This document shows positions 27,751 through 37,038 of a DNA stretch of 64,000 bases, piece by piece. The DNA is taken from assembly GCF_000021325.1 (NCBI RefSeq), contig NC_011365.1, positions 1,881,001-1,945,000 of the forward strand. Reading direction: 5' to 3'. Source of the DNA: Gluconacetobacter diazotrophicus PA1 5. GTDB taxonomy: Bacteria; Pseudomonadota; Alphaproteobacteria; Acetobacterales; Acetobacteraceae. Below the pieces are notes generated by a model. The model was not told the DNA's origin, did not search any database, and worked only from the letters and a program-made list of their open reading frames with translations. The position numbers and the translations under genes were made by a program. The stretch's first letter is position 1; each line of letters starts with the position of its first letter.

Positions 27751-28680
27751 GAGCCCGATCCGAAAGTTTTTGAACAATACCAGCCTGTTGTGATTCATCC
27801 GTCTTTGCGAAGAGATGGAGTGAATGGTGACATGGACTGGTATTGCCCGACGTGAACATAGCCGGGAAGGGTTGCGATATCCATCGGATATGACGGACGG
27901 GGAGTGGGCTTTGATCATGCCATTTGTACCCCCGGCGAAACGGGGCGGTCGCCCCCGCACTACGGATATGCGCGAGGTGGTCAACGCGATGCTCTACATA
28001 GCCTCGGCCGGGTGTGCGTGGCGCCTGCTGCCGAAATGCTTTCCGCCGGTCTCGACCGTCAGGCGCTATTTTTACGCCTGGCGTGGTGCCGGAGTGTTCG
28101 AAGTCATGAATACGGTGCTGGTCATGAGCCTGCGCGAGATCGAGGGGCGTGAAGCCTCTCCGAGCGCGGGCGTGATTGACAGCCAGTCGGTGAAAACCAC
28201 GGAAAGTGGCGGGCTTTCGGGCTATGACGCGGGGAAGAAGGTCAAGGGCCGCAAGCGCCATATTGTGACGGATACCTGCGGCTTCCTGATCTTTCTCCTC
28301 GTTCATGCCGCCGACATCCAGGACCGTGATGGGGCTGTTGATGTCCTGGCAGCGATACGCAGGCGCTTTCCCTGGCTGCGCCACATCTTCGCTGATGGCG
28401 GCTATGCTGGCGACAAATTGCGATCCGCGCTCGCCTCCATGGGAAAATGGACCCTTGAAATCATCAGGCGGTCCGATACGGCGAAGGGCTTTCAGATCCT
28501 GCCGCGCCGCTGGGTGGTTGAACGGACATTCGCATGGCTGGGACGGTGCAGGCGGCTCGCCAAAGACTGGGAACAATCCATTGCTTCCTCAACCGCATGG
28601 ACATTGATCGCCTCGATCCGAATGCTCACACGACGGACAGCAAGGCATTGTCACGGTTGAAGAACTTTCGGATCGGGCTC
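27751..28680 (+). mobile_element. IS5-family, IS1031-like element, copy 1
   Basis: This 930-bp element has perfect 16-bp ends (GAGCCCGATCCGAAAG and inverse) and TAA on both sides (27748-27750 and 28681-28683), the TNA target rule of the IS1031 group. It sits inside the first ABC-3C gene. A second, broken copy is at 49897-52871. Confidence 0.93.
27824..28660 (+). CDS. IS1031-like transposase (copy 1, intact)
   Basis: This 278-residue DDE transposase starts MVTWTGIARREHSREGLRYP, followed by the DUF4096-like LIMPFVPPAKRGGRPRTTD. The catalytic segments are GVIDSQSVKTT, IFADGGYAG and [20 protein letters not shown] precedes the start. Confidence 0.92.
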   Translation: MVTWTGIARREHSREGLRYPSDMTDGEWALIMPFVPPAKRGGRPRTTDMREVVNAMLYIASAGCAWRLLPKCFPPVSTVRRYFYAWRGAGVFEVMNTVLVMSLREIEGREASPSAGVIDSQSVKTTESGGLSGYDAGKKVKGRKRHIVTDTCGFLIFLLVHAADIQDRDGAVDVLAAIRRRFPWLRHIFADGGYAGDKLRSALASMGKWTLEIIRRSDTAKGFQILPRRWVVERTFAWLGRCRRLAKDWEQSIASSTAWTLIASIRMLTRRTARHCHG

Positions 28681-28683
28681 TAA

Positions 28684-30094
28684 TACTACAGTTGCGTTTT
28701 TGCCCTGAGGCGCGAGAGGTATGCTGCGGCCTGATGAGCACGTCGAAAGAACGACCATCGGAGGATATGCTCGATGGAGGCGCGGCTTCGGGTAATTTTC
28801 ACGGCGAGGCGGCGGATTTCCTGGATTGACCAGCGGATGAGCGGCCGCGTTTGTGCAACTGGCTTTTTTTGAGCGCCATGGCGTTGGCCTGGGACCGCAC
28901 AGCGGCCATCATGGCGTAAGCCAGCATGACCAACGAGACGTGACGGTGCCAGCCATGCCAGGAACGGGTTTCATTATGGTCGAGTCCGAATTCGTTCTTG
29001 GCGGTCTCGAACCCTTCCTCGATTCGCCAGCGCGTGCCCTCGACACGCACCAAGATCTCAAGCGGTGTTCCCTGAGGGCACCAGGTCGTGAAATATGCCA
29101 GATCGCCATCGGAGGGATTACGCCGGACCAGCAGCCCACGGGTCCATATCCCGGTTGAGATACCTGAATATTCGGAGGCCTCGAGATCGGCCATCGGGCA
29201 ATACAGCCAGTCATACAGTCGTTCGCCCTTGGTGCCGCGTCCGGCGGAACAGCGGACCCAGGTCTCGTCCGGCAGGGTCTTGATGATTTCGCGCGCCTCG
29301 CCGGACCAGTGGATGTCCGGACGCCAGGAATGGAACCAGTGATTGGCGTTGACGCCAAGGACGAAGCCTTTGCCTGCGCGGCGCAAAGCCATTTCCAGTT
29401 CACCGACGCCATAGACGCTGTCGCCAGCCACCCACCGGAACGGCACATCGGCCGCAAGCGCCCGGCCGATCATCGCGGTGGCCAGGGACGGTTTGCTGGC
29501 AAACGTGACATCGCCCGGCACATGGGCCGCCGCCAACCGCTCAGGCTTTTCAGTCCAGGCTTTCGGCAGATACAAAGCCCGGTCGAGAAAAGCATGCCCC
29601 TTGTCAGAGACATAGGCTGCGAACACGCCAATCTGGCAATTCGTGATCTTGCCGGCAGACCCGGTATATTGCCGTCCCACTCCGCATGATGCAGAGCCCT
29701 TCTTGAGGAAACCAGTCTCGTCGACCACCAGTACCGCGTCGGCATCCCCCAGATGCTCGACAACATGATCGCGCACGACGTCCCGCAATGCATCGGCGTC
29801 CCAATGCCCGCGTCCAAGCAGGGCCTGCTGTCGCCATGGCCCCGGATCGCCCGCAGCTTCAGCCCGCATCCAGCCGGTCTTGCGCGGCTCGTTGCCCAGT
29901 AGTGTTTCCAGAAACCGGCCTGCCGATGCCGCCACCCGCTCCTGGCCGAATACCGGGCGCATTCGCTCCTTGGCGTCCCGCAGCGCCTCCAGCGTCAGAG
30001 CCAGAACATCCTCGACCGAAGCTGCGCTATTCATCTCGTTCAGAATCATGGTTACCCATAGATTCAGAACTCTCAGAAAAACGCAACTGTAGTG
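28684..30094 (-). mobile_element. IS701-family element, copy 1
   Basis: This 1411-bp element has ends (C/T)ACTACAGTTGCG. It is flanked by CTAA (28680-28683 and 30095-30098), of the YTAR type expected for IS701. The left CTAA consists of the last C of the IS1031-like element plus its TAA duplication, so this insertion came later. The outermost left base is T instead of the C seen in copy 2. Confidence 0.92.
28799..30049 (-). CDS. IS701-family transposase (copy 1)
   Basis: This 416-residue DDE transposase starts [18 protein letters not shown]. Catalytic segments are [23 protein letters not shown] and [17 protein letters not shown]. It is identical to the copy at 38627. Confidence 0.92.
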   Translation of the reverse strand: MILNEMNSAASVEDVLALTLEALRDAKERMRPVFGQERVAASAGRFLETLLGNEPRKTGWMRAEAAGDPGPWRQQALLGRGHWDADALRDVVRDHVVEHLGDADAVLVVDETGFLKKGSASCGVGRQYTGSAGKITNCQIGVFAAYVSDKGHAFLDRALYLPKAWTEKPERLAAAHVPGDVTFASKPSLATAMIGRALAADVPFRWVAGDSVYGVGELEMALRRAGKGFVLGVNANHWFHSWRPDIHWSGEAREIIKTLPDETWVRCSAGRGTKGERLYDWLYCPMADLEASEYSGISTGIWTRGLLVRRNPSDGDLAYFTTWCPQGTPLEILVRVEGTRWRIEEGFETAKNEFGLDHNETRSWHGWHRHVSLVMLAYAMMAAVRSQANAMALKKSQLHKRGRSSAGQSRKSAASP

Positions 30095-30575
30095 CTAACG
30101 TTTCTCGAAGAGAATCTTGCCTTGGTCAGACCACGCGAAGCCAATGAAGTAAACACGCTTGTACGACTGATCGAGGTGTTGAGCCAAACCGACGAAGAGA
30201 TACCGGTCGCCGGCATGAGGGAGGATCCCGATCCTGATGGGAAAATTAACGATCGGTTTGCAGATCACGCGGATTTTCTTCGCAGACAATATATAGACCT
30301 ACACGAATTGTACGGCGTGGCGCTCTCTGAGGTAACCAAACAATCAGAACTTAGCCACGTCCGAGTCCGCAAGCTTCAGATCTATCTTTCAAATTGGAGC
30401 GACCGTCTTCTCACTCAGCATCGCGGCGATCCTCGCGCAGCGATGGACGCGCTGGTCGCAGAGATGATTCAGAAAATGGGCAAAAGCGATCAAGGTTATG
30501 ACGAAAGCGCAATCCGCTATTACGTCATCGACCAGCTCATTGCTTGCAACGTGTTTCCGAACAAGATTGCACAGT

Positions 30576-30818
30576 ATGCCTAACCTGTTTCTCAAAGACG
30601 AAGCAATTTCTAAAGCCCCACCTATCGTCGGGTTCGAGATTCTACGCTATGTGCGGAGTACAAAGAGAAAGACGATTAGTATCTTCGACGTCGTCAATCA
30701 TTTCAAGGAGGAGAGCTGGTTTTCAGCAAATTCCTTCTTCTACGGCTTAACATTTTTGTATGCTCTGGGCCTATTGGATTTTGAAGAGCCCTATTTGGTG
30801 GTGCTAGATGCGCATTAA
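30576..30818 (+). CDS. ABC-3C middle component (small protein)
   Basis: An 80-residue protein starts MPNLFLKDEAISKAPPIVGF, then ILRYVRSTKRKTISIFDVVN and FFYGLTFLYALGLLDF. It looks like a small winged-helix protein (conserved 'YGLTFLYALGLL' recognition region) of the kind placed between the CTD protein and the ATPase in ABC-three-component systems. It overlaps the preceding gene by 8 bp and the ATPase by 11 bp, so all three are translationally coupled. I chose the ATG at 30576 because it fits this overlap. The exact middle-component subfamily (6 or 7) is uncertain. Confidence 0.65.
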   Translation: MPNLFLKDEAISKAPPIVGFEILRYVRSTKRKTISIFDVVNHFKEESWFSANSFFYGLTFLYALGLLDFEEPYLVVLDAH

Positions 30819-32422
30819 ACGATTGTATACTGAACCAGATACCATTGATCCAATTGAATTCCACAAAGGGGTCAACATTATTGTAGGCGAACGGGACGAA
30901 ACCAGCGTCAAGAATAATGGTGTAGGAAAGTCCATGTGCATCGAATTTCTTAACTTTGCACTGCTAAAGAAAAAATCTGAAAGTCGCGTATCGAAGATCC
31001 CGCAGCAAAGCTTCAAGCCAGATACATTTATCTATGTCGATTTTGAACTCCACGGAATGGACTACACAATCAAACGTTCTATCGTAGATGCCGAGCATCC
31101 GCGTATGATCTGTGATAGCAGCGTTATTGATTTTTCCAAGCTAGATGATGCAACACGCTTTCTTACCGAGCGGATGTTTCCATCGACTCACTTGGTAGGA
31201 GTAGGATTTCGAGAAATGCTGGGTCCGCTCATCCGAGACGAACGATCGGAATTCAAGTCCATCGTCGCATGTTACGATACGAAAATTAGAGTGCCAGACA
31301 ATTATGCGCCGCATCTCATGCTCCTTGGGATCGACCTGATGATATATCGTAAGATCAGGGAAATTCTGAAAGAGCTCGATGCGATTGGAGTTGAGGAGAA
31401 GCGCGTCCGTGAGAATGTGCAACTTATCCGAGAGAAAGGCATTGACGATGCTCGGTCAGACCTCAATGAGCTTAATGAGGAAGTCGAGCGCATCCGGCAA
31501 GGTATCGATGCGCTCGAAAATGCACCAGCCTATGATGTCATCAAAGACGAGCTTATTGAGATCGAAGATCAAACCGACGAGCTCCGGTTCAGGAAAACAG
31601 CATTGCTCAAGCGGCTTGCCGGGTTAAACCCCATAGCCATTGAGACGGCTATCGACGCAGACGAGATACGCAGCTTCTATAATCAACTACGCGAAGGTCT
31701 GGGCGATAAAATTTCTAAAGATCTGAACGAGGTTTTAGCCTTCAAATCGAAAATCGAACTCTTCCAAAAGCATCTGCTCACTGAGAAATCACAGGTCATT
31801 GAAGAGGAGCTAAGGGGATTACGTCGGCAGCTTGCCGATCTTGATCGACATCAGGCTAGACTTATAAAAATTCTCGATCAGGACGGCGATCTACGAAACT
31901 TAAAAAAAACCTACGCTGCTTTCCAAGCGAAGAGCGATGAACTTGGCCAACTCAAAGGTCTGCTCGATCGGTATGATCGGCTCGCCTTGGACAAGCAAGA
32001 GAAACGACTTGAGAAAGAAACCGAGCGGCTCCGATTGCAAGGTAGCATTATCGGCGCTTCCGAGCGCCTGAAATCATTTGAGCAAACGATCCTTTGGATA
32101 CATCAATTCATCCAGGGCAATCGGAAAGCCTCTTTTGAGGTGCGGACTACCTCCACGAAGAACGTTGTCGACATTATAATGCGAATAGATGACGACGGCA
32201 GCCATAGCGTCGAACGCGAGAAGGTGTTCATATATGACATAGCTCTGCTCCTAAACGATTTCAGTAAAGCACGACATCCTGGCCTTCTTGTGCACGACAA
32301 TATTTTCGATGTAGATGACGATACGCTAAAGAGAAGCTTGGAGTTCGTTTTCACAAAATCTGTATTCGACGACGATCAACAATATATACTTACCTTAAAT
32401 ACTGATCGTCTAGGTCGCCTAA

Positions 32423-33598
32423 TACCAACTCCGGTCCGCCCTGACTCATATGTGATTGCCTGACGGTATCGTTCTGGAACGAGCTGTGATTCACAGGATG
32501 CCGAACCGGGCGGGAGGCATCCGAATGGGCGGGGCGTTAGCGTTGCGTGAGGATTATGATGCGGCGGGACTGCGTGCTCTGGCGCGGACAACGAGGCATG
32601 CGGGCCAGGCGCGTCGGCTTCTGGCGCTGGCGGCGATCTACGATGGTGCGTCACGCGGAGACGCGGCACGACTGGCTGGGACGGATCGGCAGATTGTGCG
32701 GGACTGGGTGGTGCGTTTCAACGCCGAGGGCCCGGATGGCGTGCGGGATCATCATGGGGGCGGTGTCGTTCCCCGCCTGACACCAGCCATGTTGGAAGCG
32801 CTGATGCGCCGGATCGAGGACGGCCCGATCGCTGCCGTGCATGGGGTGGTGCGCTGGCGGCAGGCTGATCTGGGGCAATGGCTTTATGAGGAATTCGGCG
32901 TCTCTCTTTCGCGCAGCCGGCTGAGCGCCGTTATCCGGGGCCTCGACTTCCGCCTTCTGACGGGACGCCCCCGGCACCATGCCCAGGATCCCGAGGCCCA
33001 GGACGTTTTTAAAAAAGCTTCCCCGACGTCATGGCCGGGATCCGGGCCCGGCATCCCGGCAAGGCCATCGAACTCTGGTGGGGCGACGAGGCGAGGGTCG
33101 GCCAGAAAACGAAGCTGACGCGCCGCTGGGCCAGACGCGGCACCCGTCCACGCGCGCCTGCCGATCAGCGCACACGTTCGGCCTGGATCTTCGGAGCGAT
33201 CTGTCCGGCGCTAGGCAAGGGAGCGGCCCTCGTCCTGCCCTGGTGCAACCTCCACGCCATGAACCGGCATCTCGACGAGATCTCGCAGGCCGTAGCGCCG
33301 GGCGCTCACGCTATCCTCATCGTCGATCAGGCAGCGTGGCATACCAGCCCGAAACTCGATATCCCCGCCAACATCACCATCCTGCCGCTCCCGCCACGCT
33401 CGCCCGAACTCAATCCGGTGGAAAACGTCTGGCAGTTCATGCGCAATACCTGGCTGTCGAACCGGATCTTCCGCACCTACGACGACATCGTCGATATCTG
33501 CTGCCACGCCTGGAACCAGCTCGTCGACCAGCCCTGGCGCATCATGTCCCTCGGGCTACGACAATGGGCACATGGGTTTTAACAAACAGGAGTTGGTA
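32423..33598 (+). mobile_element. IS630-family element, copy D
   Basis: This 1176-bp element is flanked by TAA (32420-32422 and 33599-33601). It is inserted about 33 codons before the end of the ABC-3C ATPase gene. Confidence 0.93.
32525..33582 (+). CDS. IS630 transposase by frameshift (copy D)
   Basis: Same protein as copies A-C. The slip site A6 is at 33011-33016. Confidence 0.88.
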
Positions 33599-33839
33599 TA
33601 AATGGTGAGCCGTGGCACGATGATCTTGAAGGAAATATTGTCGCGTCGTTTACGAAAAACCATCGTTTTCTCAAGACAAACTATCAAGAAATTATCTAGA
33701 AACCTTCTTGTCGAAACAGACCTTCCTAATTCACATCTGGATCTAGGAAGGAAAATTTCAGACCTCTGCTCCCACGTTTCTCCACGTAACTGTCGTCAAA
33801 CGAACATTGAGTTACCTTCACAGACCTATTGTCACGACA

Positions 33840-34265
33840 TCAGGCCTCCTGTTCCTCAGCCGCAGTCGTCATATCTAACCTTACCTCGTCATCCAGGGTC
33901 GTACCGTGCGCGAGCCTGCGCCCGACCGCTTCAATGAACCCGTCATACCGCTCCCGCCCTTTGCTCCGCGCAGCAGCAAGAACTGCATCCGGCAGCGGCG
34001 GCGTGCTGGTGAGCCAGAACCGTACGAACACAGCGAGCGATTCATTCGAAATCGTGACCCGCCGCTCCATGCGTTCCAACTGCCGCGTCATCCGGTCCAG
34101 CCGCCGCGCCAACGCGGCTTCTAGCCGTTCCGGGCCGTCCGGCGACAGGAACGATGCCAGCGCCGTTTCCACGATCAGCGCCTGCGGCACCTTCTTGCGC
34201 GCAGCATAATCGGCGAGCCTGACACTGAGATCAGCCGGCAGCCGGATCGTGTGCTTGATCCGCAT
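33840..34265 (-). CDS. CopG-like ribbon-helix-helix protein of the tra region
   Basis: This 141-residue protein starts MRIKHTIRLPADLSVRLADY, a ribbon-helix-helix DNA-binding start, followed by a basic helical region (ARRLDRMTRQLERMERRV). In alphaproteobacterial conjugative elements a CopG-type protein of this kind follows traG and precedes trbB. Here trbB is absent: 140 bp downstream lies the end of the ABC-3C operon on the opposite strand. A GTG at 34274 overlapping the traG stop is an alternative start. Confidence 0.7.
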   Translation of the reverse strand: MRIKHTIRLPADLSVRLADYAARKKVPQALIVETALASFLSPDGPERLEAALARRLDRMTRQLERMERRVTISNESLAVFVRFWLTSTPPLPDAVLAAARSKGRERYDGFIEAVGRRLAHGTTLDDEVRLDMTTAAEEQEA

Positions 34266-34270
34266 CGCTG

Positions 34271-36253
34271 TCACAGGCCCATCCGGTCGCCAGGATCGAG
34301 CGACACCTGCCGCGCGAGCGCCCGCTCCCCGCGTCGCAGGGTCTGTGCCCGTGTGGCATCATCCTCCGGGTCTCCCTCGGGTGGGTCAAATTCATGGACC
34401 GGCGTCCTCGGTGCCTGCACCACCTCCTCCTGCTCCGGCAGTTCCGGCTCCCGGCGAATGCCGGCATTGGCGGGGTCGTCGTCTCCGTTGCCCGGCGTCG
34501 TCGGCTGCACCACGTCGGCCCAGTCCCCCGCCGGCTGCGGTCCAATGGGCGGCGTTCCCTCCGGAGACGACGGCGGCTCAAACCGGGGTGGCGGGAGGAT
34601 ACGCGCATTCAGTTCGGCATCGTCGAAATAACGCGCCTTGCGCGCCCGGATCGGCGGCCAACCAGACACCAGCACCAGTTCGTCGTCAGGCGGAAGCTGC
34701 ATGATCTCGCCCGGCGTCAATAGCGGGCGTGCCGTCTCATGACGCGTTACCATCAGATGCCCCAGCCACGGCGACAGACGATGCCCGGCATAGTTCTTTG
34801 CGTCCCGGATCTCGGTCGCGGTGCCGAGTGCATCGGACACCCGTTTGGCGGTCCGCTCGTCATTGGTCGCGAAGCTGACCCGGACATGACAATTGTCGAG
34901 GATCGAATTGTTCTGGCCGTAGGCTTTCTCGATCTGGTTCAGGCTCTGGCCAATCAGAAAGCTCTTGATCCCATAGCCTGCCATGAAAGCCAGAGCGCTC
35001 TCGAAGAAATCCAGCCGCCCCAGCGCCGGGAACTCATCAAGCATCAGCAGCAGCCGATGGCGGCGTTTTGCCTCCAGTTCCTCGGTCAGCCGGCGGCCGA
35101 TCTGATTCAGCACCAGGCGGACCAGCGGCTTGGTGCGGCTGATGTCCGAAGGGGGCACCACCAGATAGAGCGTCGCCGGATGGGTGCCGGCGACAAGATC
35201 GCGAATGCGCCAGTCGCAGCGGCGCGTCACATGGGCCACGACCGGATCGCGATAGAGGCCAAGGAACGACATCGCAGTGGAGAGGACGCCCGAGCGCTCG
35301 TTATCGCTCTTGTTCAGCAGTTCCCGCGCCGAACTTGCCACCACCGGATGCACGCCCTTCGCGCCGAGATGCGGCGTGGTCATCATGGCGCGCAGCGTGG
35401 TCTCGATCGCCCGCTTGGGGTCGGAGAGAAAATTGGCGACCCCGGCCAGGGTTTTATCCTCCTCGGCGTAGAGGACATGCAGGATGGTACCGACCAGCAG
35501 GGCGTGGCTGGTCTTCTCCCAATGGTTGCGCTTCTCCAGGGCGCCCTCGGGATCGACCAGCACATCGGCGATGTTCTGCACGTCGCGGACTTCGCGCTCG
35601 CCGCGCCGGACCTCCAGCAGCGGATTGTAGGCCGCGCTGGCAAGGTTGGTCGGATCAAACAGCAGCACCCGGCCGAAGCGCGAACGCCAGCCCGCGGTCA
35701 GCGCCCAGTTCTCGCCCTTGATGTCATGGACAATGGCCGCGCCCGGCCAGGTCAGCAGCGTCGGCACCACCAGACCGACGCCCTTGCCCGAGCGGGTCGG
35801 TGCAAAGCACAGCACATGCTCCGGCCCATCATGACGGAGATAGGCATCAGCCGAGCGACCCAGCACAACCCCATCGGGAGCGAGCAGCCCGGCGCGACGG
35901 ATCTCGCGCGGGTCGGCCCAATGCGCCGAGCCGTAGGTGGTAGCGCGTTTCTTTTCACGGGCACGCCAGACGGACAGAGTGATCGCGACGATGACGGCGG
36001 CGATCCCACCCGAGGCCGCGATATAGCCGCCGATGGTGAAGATGTCCGGGGCGTAGGCGTCGTAGGCGAACCACCACCAGAAGAATTCTGGCGGATAATA
36101 GACCGGCCACTCGACCAGCGTGAACCACGGGGCGCCGAGCTGCGGCTGGAAGCCGAGCCGCCAAGCAGTCCACTGCGTCGCGGCCCAGGTGAAGGCGAGG
36201 ATCACGGTGCTGACGGCAAACACCGAACCCCAGAGGATCTTGGTCTGGTTCAT
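34271..36253 (-). CDS. traG: TraG/VirD4-type conjugative coupling protein
   Basis: This 660-residue type IV coupling protein has two or three N-terminal membrane segments (residues about 8-30, 60-100). The Walker A region is CFAPTRSGKGVGLVVPTLL and the Walker B region is LLLMLDEFPALGRL. A proline-rich acidic tail starts after about residue 560. It recruits the relaxosome to the type IV secretion channel. The relaxase gene is about 5.3 kb upstream on the same strand, separated by inserted cargo. Confidence 0.92.
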   Translation of the reverse strand: MNQTKILWGSVFAVSTVILAFTWAATQWTAWRLGFQPQLGAPWFTLVEWPVYYPPEFFWWWFAYDAYAPDIFTIGGYIAASGGIAAVIVAITLSVWRAREKKRATTYGSAHWADPREIRRAGLLAPDGVVLGRSADAYLRHDGPEHVLCFAPTRSGKGVGLVVPTLLTWPGAAIVHDIKGENWALTAGWRSRFGRVLLFDPTNLASAAYNPLLEVRRGEREVRDVQNIADVLVDPEGALEKRNHWEKTSHALLVGTILHVLYAEEDKTLAGVANFLSDPKRAIETTLRAMMTTPHLGAKGVHPVVASSARELLNKSDNERSGVLSTAMSFLGLYRDPVVAHVTRRCDWRIRDLVAGTHPATLYLVVPPSDISRTKPLVRLVLNQIGRRLTEELEAKRRHRLLLMLDEFPALGRLDFFESALAFMAGYGIKSFLIGQSLNQIEKAYGQNNSILDNCHVRVSFATNDERTAKRVSDALGTATEIRDAKNYAGHRLSPWLGHLMVTRHETARPLLTPGEIMQLPPDDELVLVSGWPPIRARKARYFDDAELNARILPPPRFEPPSSPEGTPPIGPQPAGDWADVVQPTTPGNGDDDPANAGIRREPELPEQEEVVQAPRTPVHEFDPPEGDPEDDATRAQTLRRGERALARQVSLDPGDRMGL

Positions 36254-36410
36254 GGCAATCACCGATCAAGGGGAGCGGCGCCACGGGCTTCAAGACCCAA
36301 GTCGAGGTCGTCGGCTTCCCGGATAGCTCCGGACAAAAATCGGAGGTACCGATGATGCCTAGCCACCCGTCACGCAGCCGACCTGCGCAGCGATTCCTCA
36401 CCTCGCGCGG

Positions 36411-36701
36411 TCAGAGGTAGTGTTTCGGCTCTTGGCGCTGGTGCAGGACACGAACGACGAAAATCCGCTCTCCCGCCTTCCGATAGAAAACGGCATGGCT
36501 GTCATGGACGAAGCGGAAATAGCCGGGCCGCAGGTCGCCGATATCTGCTCCCATGTCAGGATAGGTCGCCAGCGTCTCGAAGGCCGCGTGCAGGTCGAGG
36601 ATATAGCGCTCGGCGCGCGCCCATCCCCAGTTCCGGATCGAGAGAGCAATGATGGCCTGAATGTCGGAATCCGCTTCGCCGGAAAGCGTGTAGCTAGGCA
36701 T
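36411..36701 (-). CDS. parE: ParE/RelE-family toxin
   Basis: This 96-residue protein of the ParE fold starts MPSYTLSGEADSDIQAI and ends with RFVHDSHAVFYRKAGERIFV and VRVLHQRQEPKHYL, the typical C-terminal strand and basic end. ParE toxins inhibit gyrase. The gene overlaps the antitoxin gene by 8 bp. Confidence 0.88.
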   Translation of the reverse strand: MPSYTLSGEADSDIQAIIALSIRNWGWARAERYILDLHAAFETLATYPDMGADIGDLRPGYFRFVHDSHAVFYRKAGERIFVVRVLHQRQEPKHYL

Positions 36702-36942
36702 CCGTCGCGTCGGGGGCCGTCTTCATCGCCGCGAGGATATCGGGGATTGTGCGTTTGCTCACACCGCTCCGTTCGCCCTGGACCAGGGCCTCGACCAGAG
36801 CCTGCCGTTCCTCGGCCTGTGTCTGGTCGCGCCTGATCAGGTCACGTACATAGTCGCTCACGCTGGCATATTGCCCGCTGTCGATACGGCGCTGTACCCA
36901 GTCGCGCATCGGGTCCGGCACGGAGACGTTCATCGAGGCCAT
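36694..36942 (-). CDS. parD: ParD-family antitoxin
   Basis: This 82-residue protein starts MASMNVSVPDPMRDWVQRRI, followed by GQYASVSDYVRDLIRRDQ, the ribbon-helix-helix of ParD/CC2985-like antitoxins. AAAGGGAGG is correctly spaced for the ATG at 36942, not for the upstream ATG at 36948. It neutralises ParE and should autoregulate the pair, stabilising the island. Confidence 0.88.
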   Translation of the reverse strand: MASMNVSVPDPMRDWVQRRIDSGQYASVSDYVRDLIRRDQTQAEERQALVEALVQGERSGVSKRTIPDILAAMKTAPDATDA

Positions 36943-37038
36943 CGTCATCCTCCCTTTGGGTCACGATGGCATATAATGGCATAAACTGCCATTTGAGTCT
37001 TCAGAGAGTCCTCCATCTCACGGTCTCGTCCAAATAGA

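Larger units (their letters stand above)
26255..30583 (+). pseudogene. ABC-3C first component: SMEK-like nuclease domain plus C-terminal domain, truncated and IS-interrupted
   Basis: The remaining left part (26256-26571) encodes ARAIDLGD, then IAIQVTST and YDRLIILIIGEKKD, resembling the SMEK-type predicted restriction-endonuclease-fold effector. The right part (30099-30583) encodes LTFLEENLALVRPREANE through a helical domain ending YDESAIRYYVIDQLI, CNVFPN, like ABC-three-component C-terminal domains. Three ISs (IS630 C, IS1031-like, IS701) lie between. Deleting them and their TAA, TAA and CTAA duplications joins the two parts in frame (EVC-L-TFLEEN), leaving 266 residues. About the first 60 residues (estimate from the family) were lost at the IS21 edge. 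It is operonic with the next two genes. Family names are from memory of the motifs. Confidence 0.72.
30808..33699 (+). pseudogene. ABC-3C ATPase (DUF2326-type SMC-like), 3' end split by IS630
   Basis: The protein begins MRIKRLYTEPDTIDPIEFHK; an unusual Walker A, VKNNGVGKS, lies at residues about 34-42. A long coiled-coil (about 180-430) separates this from the C-terminal ATPase lobe with LLVHDNIFDVDDDTLKRSLEF, which carries the Walker B/D-loop region. IS630 copy D cuts the gene 3' of LTLNTDRLGRL. As found, translation ends in the IS at 32463. Removing the element and one TAA continues as NGEPWHDDLEGNIV and FTKNHRFLKTNYQEII to TAG at 33697-33699, a 570-residue protein. DUF2326-like Rad50/SMC-type ATPases drive ABC-3C conflict systems. 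Since both ATPase lobes are retained, the hybrid might fold. Confidence 0.75.

Noticed and set aside
34739..36355. 538-aa open frame on the plus strand
   Set aside because: It is antisense to traG across its whole length, Arg/Gln/Asp-rich without recognisable motifs, and arises from high GC third positions.
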